Source: Synergistaceae bacterium (GTDB lineage: Bacteria > Synergistota > Synergistia > Synergistales > Aminobacteriaceae). From it: a DNA stretch of 64,000 nucleotides. Positions 35,241 through 45,697 of this stretch are shown here, one piece after another. The first letter of the stretch is position 1. Every line of letters starts with the position of its first letter. The position numbers and the translations under genes were made by a program. The notes under the pieces were generated by a model. It searched no databases. It saw only the letters and a program-made list of their open reading frames with translations, and had not been told where the DNA came from. The DNA lies in the NCBI GenBank assembly GCA_018436725.1, contig JAHDKT010000029.1:220707-284706 (forward strand), in the 5' to 3' direction.

Positions 35241-36287
35241 ATGACGCGTTTCAACAATTACCGCGATCTGGTCGAATCATTGCAAAGGGTGCTCTCGGAA
35301 TCTCGGCGGACGGCCCTGAAGGCGGTCAATGCGGAGATGCTCCGCGCCTATTGGGAGATGGGAAAGGCGCTCTCCGAATGGGCGGAGGAGAAAGAAGTTT
35401 CTGCAGGGTTTCTCGAAGAGGTCGCTACGGGGCTTGCTTCGGAGTTCGGCAGTGCGTTTTCCGCAAAGAAACTCTCCTCCATTATGAAATTTTTTAATGA
35501 ATATGCGCATCGTCCTCCGCTGATTCGTTTCAGAGAGGAGACGGAGCTTGCGGAGTCCGGCCTGCGCCCGCTCGACCCTGGATTAAGCTGGAGCCACTAC
35601 GCGCTGATGATGCATGTCGCGGATACGAACGCCCGGTACGAGGTCGAGCGGAAAGTGTCCCGTGAAGGGTGGGCGGCGTCGGAACTTGAAAGGCGGCTGA
35701 ACGCCTCGGGGGGCAATATATCGGAGGTGGCCTCCAACGTGCCTGCTTTTGATGAGAGGAGGACTCCTTCGGCGGAAGATTTCGCAGTCGATCCCAACGT
35801 ACAAGCTTTCATGGGGGTGCCGGAGCGCCAGAGTCTGACCGAAAGCATCCTTGAAAGGGCTCTGCTTGATCATCTACAGCGCTTCCTTCTTGAGCCGGGC
35901 AGAGAACTCTATCTGGTGGAACGTCAGAAGAGAATGGAAATGAAGGGGGGGGCGCGCTACATCGACCTCGTCTTTTATTCCCGCTCGCTCCATGCCTTCC
36001 TCCTCGTCGAGATGATCTGCGGCGATTTCTCCGACGAGGACGAGGAGAAGATGACGCGAATGCTGGAGTGCGTGGCGAAAGAGAGCGCTCTCGCGGATGA
36101 GAACCCCCCGGCGGCGCTGCTCATCGCGCTTTCCAGATCGTCAGGAAGGATGAAATATCTCTTCGCCTCGAAAGAACGGGAAGTCGAGTACAGACGTGCG
36201 CTTCCGTTGGAAGAGGATATTGCCCTGGAAATCCAACGGGAGCAGAAGGATATTCTGAGAAGGTATCCTCATCTGGAGGACGAGTAG
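35241..36287 (+). CDS. DUF1016/YhcG-family PDDEXK-like protein with lost catalytic lysine
   Basis: 348 residues with the DUF1016 N-terminal helical domain (NYRDLVESLQRVLSESRR, NAEMLRAYWEMGKALSEW) and C-terminal YhcG nuclease-like domain (FLLEPGRELYLVERQKRM, then YIDLVFYSRSLHAFLLVEMI). In the family the last motif is usually (D/E)-L-K followed by GxF; here it reads VEMICGDF, with Ile where the catalytic Lys is expected. The nuclease core may therefore be inactive. An ATG at 35241 fits AAAGGGAGG; TTG at 35238 is also possible. It stands alone, with no restriction or toxin partner beside it. Confidence 0.82.
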   Translation: MTRFNNYRDLVESLQRVLSESRRTALKAVNAEMLRAYWEMGKALSEWAEEKEVSAGFLEEVATGLASEFGSAFSAKKLSSIMKFFNEYAHRPPLIRFREETELAESGLRPLDPGLSWSHYALMMHVADTNARYEVERKVSREGWAASELERRLNASGGNISEVASNVPAFDERRTPSAEDFAVDPNVQAFMGVPERQSLTESILERALLDHLQRFLLEPGRELYLVERQKRMEMKGGARYIDLVFYSRSLHAFLLVEMICGDFSDEDEEKMTRMLECVAKESALADENPPAALLIALSRSSGRMKYLFASKEREVEYRRALPLEEDIALEIQREQKDILRRYPHLEDE

Positions 36288-36335
36288 CTCCTTCCCACGG
36301 AGCGGGGAAAAATACAAAAAATGTACACGTCAAGC

Positions 36336-36365
36336 TTGACAAGGAATACCGTCAAGCGCTATAGT
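36336..36365 (+). promoter_or_regulatory. Promoter of the CYTH-like/ppx pair
   Basis: TTGACA (36336-36341), 18-nt spacer, TATAGT (36360-36365). About 150 nt of leader lies before the start codon; I see no clear riboswitch in it. Confidence 0.65.
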
Positions 36366-36515
36366 TGTTTCGTAGGGAACTTGAAAAAGCAGAATATTCT
36401 GCGCATTTTTTGCGTTCAGGGTGTTTTGCCCCTATAGGGTCGGTGTATTTTTCGGGGGAGCGAATGCTCTCCCGATTTTTTTATCCATACCACTACAGAA
36501 CACGGAGGGAACAAC

Positions 36516-37103
36516 ATGGTAAAACCTATAATTGCACGGTGGGAGTGGCGAACGTTCGGCGCGGGCTTCGACGAACCGGAGGCTCGGATCCGCAATTTCG
36601 AGCAGGGGAATTATAAGGAAAGCGAAGAAGTGTACGTGCTCTCCCGGAACAGCGACGAGAACGTCAAGGTGCGGGACGATCTGCTGGACATCAAATCGCT
36701 GCAGAAGGTCGACGCGGACGGTCTCGAGCAGTGGTTCCCCGTGATGAAGGCGGGATTTCCGATACCGATCGACGATCTCCGGAAGCTCTTCTCCTACTTC
36801 AAGGCTCCGGAGCCCATTTTCGGCAGGAAAGAGTACACGTTCGATCAGTTCCTCAACGAGATCGTCCGTCCCAACCAGAACCTTCGGCTGGTGCATGTGA
36901 AGAAGAAACGGTACATCTACGTCATCAACGGCGCGGTCGTCGAGATTGCGGAGACGGATTTCGACGGCGTGGCGCTCCGGACGATCTGCGTCGAGCACGA
37001 AGACCCCGAAACCGTCATGAAAACGGTTCGGGAACTCGCTCTTGAATCGCTCCCGAACATCAACTACATCCAGGCGATGAAGAAGACAGTTGGGATGGCG
37101 TAG
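36516..37103 (+). CDS. CYTH-like domain protein of unknown function, next to a Ppx/GppA phosphatase
   Basis: 195 residues. I do not recognise a named protein, but the layout resembles a CYTH (triphosphate tunnel) fold: alternating charged strands such as NVKVRDDLLDIKSLQ near the start and LRLVHVKKKRYIYVINGAVV then VEIAETDFDGVALRTICVEH further on, ending with an acidic helix. The canonical ExExK motif is not clear, so the assignment is tentative. GGAGGGA precedes the ATG. Its stop codon lies 3 nt before the start of the phosphatase gene, so the two are co-translated and probably act on the same polyphosphate or triphosphate substrate. Confidence 0.6.
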   Translation: MVKPIIARWEWRTFGAGFDEPEARIRNFEQGNYKESEEVYVLSRNSDENVKVRDDLLDIKSLQKVDADGLEQWFPVMKAGFPIPIDDLRKLFSYFKAPEPIFGRKEYTFDQFLNEIVRPNQNLRLVHVKKKRYIYVINGAVVEIAETDFDGVALRTICVEHEDPETVMKTVRELALESLPNINYIQAMKKTVGMA

Positions 37104-37106
37104 ATC

Positions 37107-38024
37107 ATGGATGCGCTCAAGTCGGTCATCGATGTAGGCACCAACTCGATCAAGTTCCATGTCGCCCGGAAGCGTCCGGACGGAGTCCTGGAGACGGTGC
37201 TCGACAAGAACGACATCGCCCGTCTCGGCGAAGGACTCCGGGAGACGGGGAAGATCGCTCCGGAACCTCTGGAGCGGAACGCGCGGTCGGTGGCGGGGTT
37301 CGTCGAAGAGGCTCGGGCTCTCGGCGTCGACGCTCCTGAAATCGTGGGGACGATGGCGCTTCGCACAGCGTCGAACGCCTCCGACTTCATCGCCCGCGTG
37401 AAAGAGCTTACCGGTCTTTCCCTGCGGGTGATCGAGGGAGAGGAAGAGGCGCGTCTCTCCTATCTGGCGGTGCTCTCCGCCCTCCCGATCGGAAACGGCG
37501 AGCTTGTTACCTTCGATACAGGCGGCGGAAGCACGGAGTTCGTCTTCGGCAGAGGTTCCGAGATGCTCCGTAAGTTCAGCGTGTCTCTGGGAGCCGTCCG
37601 GATCACCGAGGAGTTCTTCGGAGACGATCCGGTCCGCGAGGGAGCGGTGGAGGCCGCGTTCGGCGAAATACGGAGAAGCCTGAAAGAGGGCGGTGTGTGC
37701 GGCGCCCCGGATGCGCTCGTCGGAATGGGAGGCGCCGTAACCAGCCTCGCCTCGGTGAAGCACAAGATGGAGGTGTACGACCCCGACGTCGTGCAGGGTT
37801 CGGTCTTGACGCTTGAGGATATACGGGAGATGATAGCCTCGTTCTCCTCGATGACGCTTGAGGAGCGTCGGGGAGTCGTCGGTCTTCAGCCGAAACGAGC
37901 CGATGTGATTCTCGCCGGGACCTGCATCGTATGCGCCCTGCTCGAGATTTTGGGCGCCTCGTCGTTCACCGTGAGCGACAGGGGGCTGCGGCACGGCCTC
38001 GCGTACGAACTCTTTGCGCGGTAG
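37107..38024 (+). CDS. Ppx/GppA exopolyphosphatase-family phosphatase
   Basis: 305 residues with the ASKHA-fold signatures: VIDVGTNSIKFHVA near the N-terminus and VTFDTGGGSTEFVFG in the middle, plus GLRHGL at the C-terminus. Hydrolyses polyphosphate chains or pppGpp. At 305 residues it corresponds to the two-domain core, without the HD-type C-terminal domain of E. coli Ppx. The start is the ATG at 37107, four bases after the preceding stop codon. Confidence 0.92.
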   Translation: MDALKSVIDVGTNSIKFHVARKRPDGVLETVLDKNDIARLGEGLRETGKIAPEPLERNARSVAGFVEEARALGVDAPEIVGTMALRTASNASDFIARVKELTGLSLRVIEGEEEARLSYLAVLSALPIGNGELVTFDTGGGSTEFVFGRGSEMLRKFSVSLGAVRITEEFFGDDPVREGAVEAAFGEIRRSLKEGGVCGAPDALVGMGGAVTSLASVKHKMEVYDPDVVQGSVLTLEDIREMIASFSSMTLEERRGVVGLQPKRADVILAGTCIVCALLEILGASSFTVSDRGLRHGLAYELFAR

Positions 38025-38135
38025 GGTGTAGGGAGTCGGGTATATCGCTCCGGGCGGCGAAAGTGTGGCCCCATCGATAGTCCTTTCCGGCCCGGAGCGT
38101 CGATGCTACTTCAAATTCCTCAGGAGGTGTTCTTG

Positions 38136-39092
38136 ATGAAACGGAGTATTGCCATTCTGTGTCTGGTCGTTCTTGGCGCTCTGCTCCCGGCGGCGGCGTT
38201 CGCAGCCTACCCGGAGAAGCCTATCCGTGTGGTGAACTACGTCGGCCCGGGAGGGCTGATGGATGTGACGAGCAGGAAATTCGTCTCGATCGCGGCGAAG
38301 TACACCGACGCCACGTTCGTTGTGGAGAACAAGGAGGGAGCGGGCGGCCTCGTCGGCATGCAGGCGGTTCTTGAACAGCCCGCCGACGGGTATACCGTGT
38401 TCGCGGCGACGACGTCGAATATCGCGAAAGTGCTTACCTCCAAGAAAGATGTCGACGAGTTCATCTGGGGGTTCGAGTGGATTGCACTGCTCATGCGCGA
38501 TCCCGAATGCCTCATCGCGGCGAAGGACAGCGCTCTCAACACTTGGGAGGCGGTGCGCAAGGATGCGCTTGAGAAGAACGGCGCGCAGCTCTGGACTGGA
38601 CCGGCCGCCGGAGGAAACGACCATCTGATGGCCATGAAGGTGTGGGACAAATCGGGGATGAGCGCGAAGTGGATTCCGTACAACACGGGCCCCGAGGCGA
38701 TGATGGCGCTGCTGAGCGGACAGGGGGCCGTGTACGTGGGCAATCCTGCCGACATCGGCGGACGCGAAGGCTTCACCATCGTCGCCGTGGCGCGTAAGGA
38801 ACGCCTCGAGAAATTCCCGGACGCGCCCACATTTCTCGAACTGGGAGTCGAAGGGCTTGATGACGAGGTAATGTGGCGCGGCTTCGCCATGAAGAAAGGC
38901 TCTCCCGAGGAAGCGATGGTCTGGTGGGAAGAACTTCTGAAAAAAGTCGCCGCCGATCCCGAATGGAGAGAGTTCCTCGAAAAAGACGGAATCGACGTTG
39001 TCGACTACGGGCGCGCCGAGTTCAACCCTCAGGTACAGAAGGATATCGACAATTTCACGCTCTATCTCAAAAAGTACGGACTGATCAAGTAG
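38136..39092 (+). CDS. tctC: Tripartite tricarboxylate transporter, substrate-binding protein TctC (copy 2)
   Basis: 318 residues with a signal peptide (MKRSIAILCLVVLGALLPAA, cleavage near AFA-AYPEKPI) and the family start YPEKPIRVVNYVGPGGLMDV. The segment ENKEGAGGLVGMQAVLEQPA replaces the usual NRPGAGG. It differs clearly from copy 1, so the two carriers probably take different carboxylates. CAGGAGGTG precedes the ATG at 38136. A hairpin separates it from tctB. Confidence 0.9.
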   Translation: MKRSIAILCLVVLGALLPAAAFAAYPEKPIRVVNYVGPGGLMDVTSRKFVSIAAKYTDATFVVENKEGAGGLVGMQAVLEQPADGYTVFAATTSNIAKVLTSKKDVDEFIWGFEWIALLMRDPECLIAAKDSALNTWEAVRKDALEKNGAQLWTGPAAGGNDHLMAMKVWDKSGMSAKWIPYNTGPEAMMALLSGQGAVYVGNPADIGGREGFTIVAVARKERLEKFPDAPTFLELGVEGLDDEVMWRGFAMKKGSPEEAMVWWEELLKKVAADPEWREFLEKDGIDVVDYGRAEFNPQVQKDIDNFTLYLKKYGLIK

Positions 39093-39132
39093 ACCTGTTC
39101 CTGACCGGTTCTTCTCCGATTCGGACGAACGA

Positions 39133-39170
39133 GTGCGGGGCATCGCCCGAAGCGGCGGTCCCCGCACTTT
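39133..39170 (+). terminator. Hairpin between tctC and tctB (copy 2)
   Basis: GTGCGGGG (39133-39140) pairs with CCCCGCAC (39160-39167), followed by TTTC. Same position as the hairpin in the first tct operon, so probably a partial terminator. Confidence 0.6.
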
Positions 39171-39239
39171 CTCAGCCGGCGGCAGTTGATACGGTGGTGT
39201 ATTATACAGAGGGAGCCGGAGGCTCCCGGAGGTGGATTC

Positions 39240-39794
39240 ATGGAAAATATGCTCGTTTTTCTCGGCGGGGCAGGCAGTTTTCCCGTCTGGATAGTTTCCT
39301 TCCTCGCCGTTGTTGCCATGACGGCGGTGTGTGCGCGGGGAAGGCTCGCTCCCTTCCGCGGACGTATCGTCATCTGCGCGTCGATGCTTTTTCTTGCCTT
39401 CGCGTTTTTCTTGCTCTCTTTCGGTCTCGAAGAGATCGAAGCCGTGGGGAGCAGCGCGAGAACTGCGCCCAGGCTCTGGGCGGCCGGACTTGCTTTTTTT
39501 ACGCTGGACCAGTTGCGGCGCACGCTCCTGGGGAATGCGCCCGAGGACCCGAAGACAGGGGACGTGAAGCGGGTTTTGATCGCGGCCGCCATCGTCGCTT
39601 TTTCCATCTGGGGGATGAATACCGCCGGATATCTGCTCTCATCGGGCGGCATGATTCTTCTCCTTCTGCTGCTCTTCGGGGAACGTCGCTTTCTCGTTCT
39701 TCTCTCGCTGACAGGAGGATGGACGCTCTTCTCCTGGTCCGTCTTCATCCGCCTGCTTCATCTCTCGCTTCCGGCGGGCATCTATTTCGGATAG
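39240..39794 (+). CDS. tctB: Tripartite tricarboxylate transporter, small membrane subunit TctB (copy 2)
   Basis: 184 residues with four or five hydrophobic segments, e.g. WIVSFLAVVAMTAVCARG and VLIAAAIVAFSIWGMNTAGY followed by LLSSGGMILLLLLLF. The second is the conserved TctB half-site. The ATG at 39240 follows CGGAGGTGG, and a small hairpin (GGAGCC/GGCTCC, 39212-39226) lies immediately upstream of that SD. Assignment rests on the C-B-A order plus topology. Confidence 0.85.
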   Translation: MENMLVFLGGAGSFPVWIVSFLAVVAMTAVCARGRLAPFRGRIVICASMLFLAFAFFLLSFGLEEIEAVGSSARTAPRLWAAGLAFFTLDQLRRTLLGNAPEDPKTGDVKRVLIAAAIVAFSIWGMNTAGYLLSSGGMILLLLLLFGERRFLVLLSLTGGWTLFSWSVFIRLLHLSLPAGIYFG

Positions 39795-39806
39795 GGGGAA
39801 CGTCGC

Positions 39807-41297
39807 ATGAATCTCCTCTCTCTTTTGTTCGACGGACTTGGAGCGCTTATGGGGCTCACCCCTCTTCTTGTGATTCTGGCGGGCGTGGCCATCGGCATTC
39901 TTGCCGGGGCGATGCCGGGCATATCTCCCTCCATGGCGGTCGCGCTGCTTCTGCCGTTTTCCTTCGGTATGACGCCTTCGATGGGCCTTGTTTTACTCTG
40001 TGCAATCTACCTGGCCTCGAACTACGGGGGCTCGATCACGGCTGTTATGGTGAACACTCCGGGTACTCCCTCGGCAGTGGTCACGGCCTTCGACGGCTAT
40101 CCGCTCACCCGGAAGGGAAGGGCGGGAACGGCTCTCGGCATCTCGCTTATTGCCTCGGTGGTCGGCGGTTTTATCGGCATCATCATCCTCGTGCTCTTTT
40201 CAACGCCTCTTGCGCGTATGGCGTTGAAGTTCTGGCCTGCCGAGTACTTCGCTCTGGCTATACTGGGGCTCTCTACGATCGCATCGTTGGGTGGAGGACG
40301 ATGGCTTGAATCTTTTATGGCGGTGCTTTTCGGGCTGCTGCTCAATACTATCGGACTCGATCCTCTCAGCGGAGTGAGCCGCTTCACATTCGACGTGGTC
40401 CGTCTGTACGACGGTTTCTCCTTTATACCTGTTCTGATAGGCTTGTTCGCCCTCAGCGAGGTCTTCTCGGGGATCGAATCCGGGGAAGTGGGCATGCCCC
40501 CGTTGCTTCCGGATAAAGAACGGTCGCCATGGCCGTCGCTCCGAGAATATTTACGGTTGAAATACGCCATGATCCGGGCCGGCGTCATCGGCACCGTCAT
40601 CGGCGTCTTTCCCGGCGCAGGCGGCACCATCGCCTCCTTCATCGCCTACGACGTCGAGAAGCGCCTCAGCAAAGACCCCGACAGCTTCGGGAAAGGGGCT
40701 CCCGCGGGCGTGGCGGCAGCGGAAGCCTCCAACAGCTCCTCCGTGGGCGGAGCGCTCGTTCCGCTGCTCACGCTGGGAATTCCGGGAAGCTCGTCGGCGG
40801 CCGTGCTCATAGGCGCGCTGATGATCCACGACCTCCAGCCCGGACCCGAGCTGTTCACGCGGCATCCGGAGGTCGTGTACACGCTCTTCTCCAGCCTCTT
40901 CGTGGCCAACATCTTCCTGCTGTTTCTCGGTCTGCTCGGGGCGCGCCTCTGGATCAAAGCCGCGCTGATCCCGAAACGTCTGCTCTATCCGATGATCTTC
41001 GCGTTCTCCTTCATCGGCAGCTACGCCGTGCGCTCATCTCTCTTCGACGTCGGAGTCTGCCTCGCGTTCGGCCTTCTTGGGTGGATGCTCTCCAGAAGCA
41101 AGATTCCCGTCTCGCCGATCGTTCTGGGCATGATACTCGGCACGATGATCGAAAAGAACCTCCGAACGATCATCATGATGGGCGGCGTGTCGCTCTTCTT
41201 CCGGCGGCCGCTCTCGTTGGCCCTGCTCCTGCTTGCTCTGGCCTCCGTGGTGATTCCCTTCATCAGGGAGCGAAAGAAGATCGGCGAGGGATCGTAG
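39807..41297 (+). CDS. tctA: Tripartite tricarboxylate transporter, large membrane subunit TctA (copy 2)
   Basis: 496 residues, about twelve membrane segments. Motifs: AGAMPGISPSMAVALLLPFS, MVNTPGTPSAVVTAFDGYPL, TVIGVFPGAGGTIASFIAYD, AAAEASNSSSVGGALVPLLT. The same plan as copy 1. Its TAG stop shares one base with the GTG start of the phosphate transporter gene, so that gene is translationally coupled. Confidence 0.95.
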   Translation: MNLLSLLFDGLGALMGLTPLLVILAGVAIGILAGAMPGISPSMAVALLLPFSFGMTPSMGLVLLCAIYLASNYGGSITAVMVNTPGTPSAVVTAFDGYPLTRKGRAGTALGISLIASVVGGFIGIIILVLFSTPLARMALKFWPAEYFALAILGLSTIASLGGGRWLESFMAVLFGLLLNTIGLDPLSGVSRFTFDVVRLYDGFSFIPVLIGLFALSEVFSGIESGEVGMPPLLPDKERSPWPSLREYLRLKYAMIRAGVIGTVIGVFPGAGGTIASFIAYDVEKRLSKDPDSFGKGAPAGVAAAEASNSSSVGGALVPLLTLGIPGSSSAAVLIGALMIHDLQPGPELFTRHPEVVYTLFSSLFVANIFLLFLGLLGARLWIKAALIPKRLLYPMIFAFSFIGSYAVRSSLFDVGVCLAFGLLGWMLSRSKIPVSPIVLGMILGTMIEKNLRTIIMMGGVSLFFRRPLSLALLLLALASVVIPFIRERKKIGEGS

Positions 41298-42886
41298 TGG
41301 GTTCCCATCTTTTTGCGGCGATCAACATTCTGGGCGGGCTGGCGCTCTTCCTCTACGGCGTCGAGGAGACAACCACCGCGTTCGGTTCGAGTTTCGGCGG
41401 CAAGTCGAAGGAGCTTCTGATTCGCTTCACGCGCAGGAAGCCCATGGCGTTCCTTTTCGGCGCGGCGCTCTCCGCGATCGCGCAGGGGAGCACCGTCGCC
41501 ACATCGTTCGCCATCGGCTTCGTCGATGTGGGAATGCTCTCGTTCGCCGGATCCGTGGTCGTTATGATGGGGGCGAGCGTGGGAGGGACGTTCGTCACCT
41601 TCCTGCTCAGCCTCGACATCGCGGCGTTCTCGCCGCTTCTTTTCGGGGCGAGTTTCCTTATGGTGCGCTTCGGGAAGAGAACCGTTTACCGCGTAGGGTG
41701 CGTGCTCCAGGGACTGTCCATCGTCCTGTTGGGTATGTTCGTCCTGAAGCTGGGGGTTGGTCCGCTTCTTGAGGATCCGCGCTTTTCGGATATGGCGACC
41801 TCCGCCGGAAGCGACGGCCTGCTTGTCGGGCTGGCGGCGTTTGTCGCTACGGCCGTCCTCCAGAGCAGTTCCGCAGTCATGGCGCTTGCCGTCACGCTGG
41901 CCGTCTCCGGCGCGCTTCCGTCGACCGCCATTCTCCCGGTCGTCTGCGGAGCGCATGTCGGTTCTTCCGTTACGGTGCTGCTTGCAGGGCTCTCCGGACG
42001 TCAGAATGCCCGCAAGCTCGGGGTGTGCACATTCGTCTACAAGTTTCTCGGGGTCGTCTTCCTGCTTCCGTTCTTCCCGTGGCTGCAGGACTTCATGGCC
42101 TCGGGCGGCGGGCTTGCCGCCAAGGTGGTCCAGGCCCAGGTCGGCGTGACCCTTTTCAACGCCCTTGTCTTCTACCCGTTCACCGACGTGCTCTCCCGCT
42201 TCTCCGCAAGCATCGCCGAACGAGCCGGAGGAGAGCGCCTCGGCGCGCCGATCTATCTCGACGACGAACTAACCGACGTTCCCGCGCTTGCGATTCTCCT
42301 GCTCTCGAAGGAGATGATCCGCCTCGCCAACTACATCGAGATGTACTGTCAGATTCTCTTTTTACCTCAGAGAAACATTGATGGGTTCGAGGATCTTCCG
42401 TCCGCTATACGCGAACTTTCGGAGGCCTGCCAGGAGTACATGTTCGAGATTCATATCCCTGCGGATGACGACGCTTTGAGAGAGACCTATTCCACAGTCT
42501 CCTACTCCATGGTATCCTTCCGTCAGATGGCGAAGATCCTCTCGGGAGAACTTCGCCTTCTCGCCGAAGCCGGCGTGGCTGTCCAATTCGTCCGCGAACT
42601 GGGGGAAAAGACATGGAAAGAACTCTCAAGGCTTGCGCTGACGGATATTCGGCTTGCACTCAGGGCCTTCGCCCTCGCGGACGCGGATTTTGCAGCGGAT
42701 GCGGGACGCTACGAACGCGAATTCGAAGAACTGGACAGGCGGATTCGTCTCAGGCTGGGGGTCGATGCGCTCAATAGACGAGAGCTGGCGCCCTTGCTCG
42801 ACTTCATGTCGCAGATATTCCTGCTTGTGAAGACGTCTCTTGAAGTTGCCAGGGGAGAGGCCCGTCGCGACCGCGAAGCGGGCTGA
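41297..42886 (+). CDS. nptA: Na+/phosphate cotransporter NptA/PNaS family with C-terminal PhoU-like region
   Basis: 529 residues. Two inverted PNaS repeats are visible: LFLYGVEETTTAFGSSFG with AIAQGSTVATSFAIGFVDVG, and AVLQSSSAVMALAVTLAVSG with VVCGAHVGSSVTVLLAG; the Q-S-S motif binds phosphate. The last 200 residues are helical and PhoU-like. The start is GTG at 41297, overlapping the tctA stop, with GAGGGATC upstream. Genes at 42912 (PhoU) follow directly. The linkage with a tricarboxylate carrier is unusual. Confidence 0.88.
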   Translation: MGSHLFAAINILGGLALFLYGVEETTTAFGSSFGGKSKELLIRFTRRKPMAFLFGAALSAIAQGSTVATSFAIGFVDVGMLSFAGSVVVMMGASVGGTFVTFLLSLDIAAFSPLLFGASFLMVRFGKRTVYRVGCVLQGLSIVLLGMFVLKLGVGPLLEDPRFSDMATSAGSDGLLVGLAAFVATAVLQSSSAVMALAVTLAVSGALPSTAILPVVCGAHVGSSVTVLLAGLSGRQNARKLGVCTFVYKFLGVVFLLPFFPWLQDFMASGGGLAAKVVQAQVGVTLFNALVFYPFTDVLSRFSASIAERAGGERLGAPIYLDDELTDVPALAILLLSKEMIRLANYIEMYCQILFLPQRNIDGFEDLPSAIRELSEACQEYMFEIHIPADDDALRETYSTVSYSMVSFRQMAKILSGELRLLAEAGVAVQFVRELGEKTWKELSRLALTDIRLALRAFALADADFAADAGRYEREFEELDRRIRLRLGVDALNRRELAPLLDFMSQIFLLVKTSLEVARGEARRDREAG

Positions 42887-42911
42887 AATCTCGGGGAGGT
42901 GAAGTCACCCG

Positions 42912-43640
42912 GTGACGAAGAATGCAACGATACAGTCTTTTTTGTACGCTACGGACAGAGAACGGATCGTCTCCATGGTTGTGCATATGGGGGAGCAGGC
43001 CGCGCAACTTCTTGAAAGCTCGGTTTCGGCTCTTCTGGATCAGAATGCGGCGCTTGCCCGTCGGGTCATAGAAGACGACGATGCGATCGATCAGATGGAG
43101 GGCGACGTGGACCAGGAGTGTCTGGGATCCATCGCGATGCGCTCGCCAGGCAAAGAGGAGCTTTATTTTGTCTTCGCCGTTCTTAAAATAATCACCGACC
43201 TTGAGCGAATCGGCGATCAGGCGGTGAATATCGCTGAAAAGGCGCTCAAACTGAAGCCCGGCGTCGATTTTCCGCGGCGGGAATCGCTTCTTGAAATGCT
43301 GCGGGTCGTCATGTCGATGTTCCGCCAAGCCCTGGAAGCTTTCCGGAACGAGGACAAACACATGGCCGCCACGCTCTGGAAGCGCGACGACGAGGTGGAT
43401 TCCATGTATGCCCAGTGCTACTCCGAATTTTTGAAAGACGCCGTCGCCCATTCCGTCCATGACGACCCGCAGTCGATGGAGATCGGCGCGGTGGAGATCT
43501 GGGCGGCCCGCCACCTGGAAAGAGCGGGAGATCACGTCATCAATATAGTGGAGCGGGTGTACTTCATGGTGGAGGGCAAGTACTTCCCCAGCAAGGCGGC
43601 GCGTGAAGGATCGCCCAAGCCGAAGAGTCCGCGGGAGTAG
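42912..43640 (+). CDS. phoU: PhoU-domain protein
   Basis: 242 residues, all-helical with two PhoU repeats. Each has the metal-binding pattern E-x-x-x-D-x-x-x (EDDDAIDQMEGDV and KRDDEVDSMYAQ) and the later LERIGDQAVNIAE and LERAGDHVINIVE motifs. It probably regulates phosphate uptake via the adjacent NptA-like transporter; no Pst ABC importer is near. The start is GTG at 42912 with GGGAGGTG upstream. Confidence 0.92.
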   Translation: MTKNATIQSFLYATDRERIVSMVVHMGEQAAQLLESSVSALLDQNAALARRVIEDDDAIDQMEGDVDQECLGSIAMRSPGKEELYFVFAVLKIITDLERIGDQAVNIAEKALKLKPGVDFPRRESLLEMLRVVMSMFRQALEAFRNEDKHMAATLWKRDDEVDSMYAQCYSEFLKDAVAHSVHDDPQSMEIGAVEIWAARHLERAGDHVINIVERVYFMVEGKYFPSKAAREGSPKPKSPRE

Positions 43641-43660
43641 CGTTTTTCCCTCTTTTTTCT

Positions 43661-43720
43661 CTGACCAATATTGACAAGCATATGAAAGCGTGTATAATGC
43701 TCTTAGTCAGTATTAGTCAG
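43661..43720. promoter_or_regulatory. dnaK promoter bracketed by an inverted repeat
   Basis: The core promoter is TTGACA (43671-43676), 16-nt spacer, TATAAT (43693-43698). The upstream arm CTGACCAATATTGAC (43661-43675) overlaps the -35 box; the downstream arm GTCAGTATTAGTCAG (43706-43720) lies at the expected transcription start. The reverse complement of the downstream arm matches the upstream arm at 13 of 15 positions. Each arm is itself a tandem of a TGAC half-site at 10-bp spacing. No CIRCE element (TTAGCACTC-N9-GAGTGCTAA) is present. Confidence 0.7.
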
Positions 43721-43742
43721 AAATAAGCAGGGGGGATTCGAA

Positions 43743-45632
<1,890 letters not shown>

Positions 45633-45697
45633 GGCTTCTGATCAAGGCCGGCGGCCCGAAACACATCTCCGGCGATGTGCCGGTTTTCAATAGATAC

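Noticed and set aside
36432..37994. 520-residue open frame on the minus strand
   Set aside because: Antisense to the CYTH-like and Ppx genes; composition of a shadow frame.
38873..40309. 478-residue open frame on the plus strand in another frame
   Set aside because: Covers tctC end, tctB and part of tctA, all of which have good family matches, SDs and signal or membrane segments.
43640..43742. CIRCE element upstream of dnaK
   Set aside because: No TTAGCACTC or its inverse is present; the repeats found have a different sequence and spacing.
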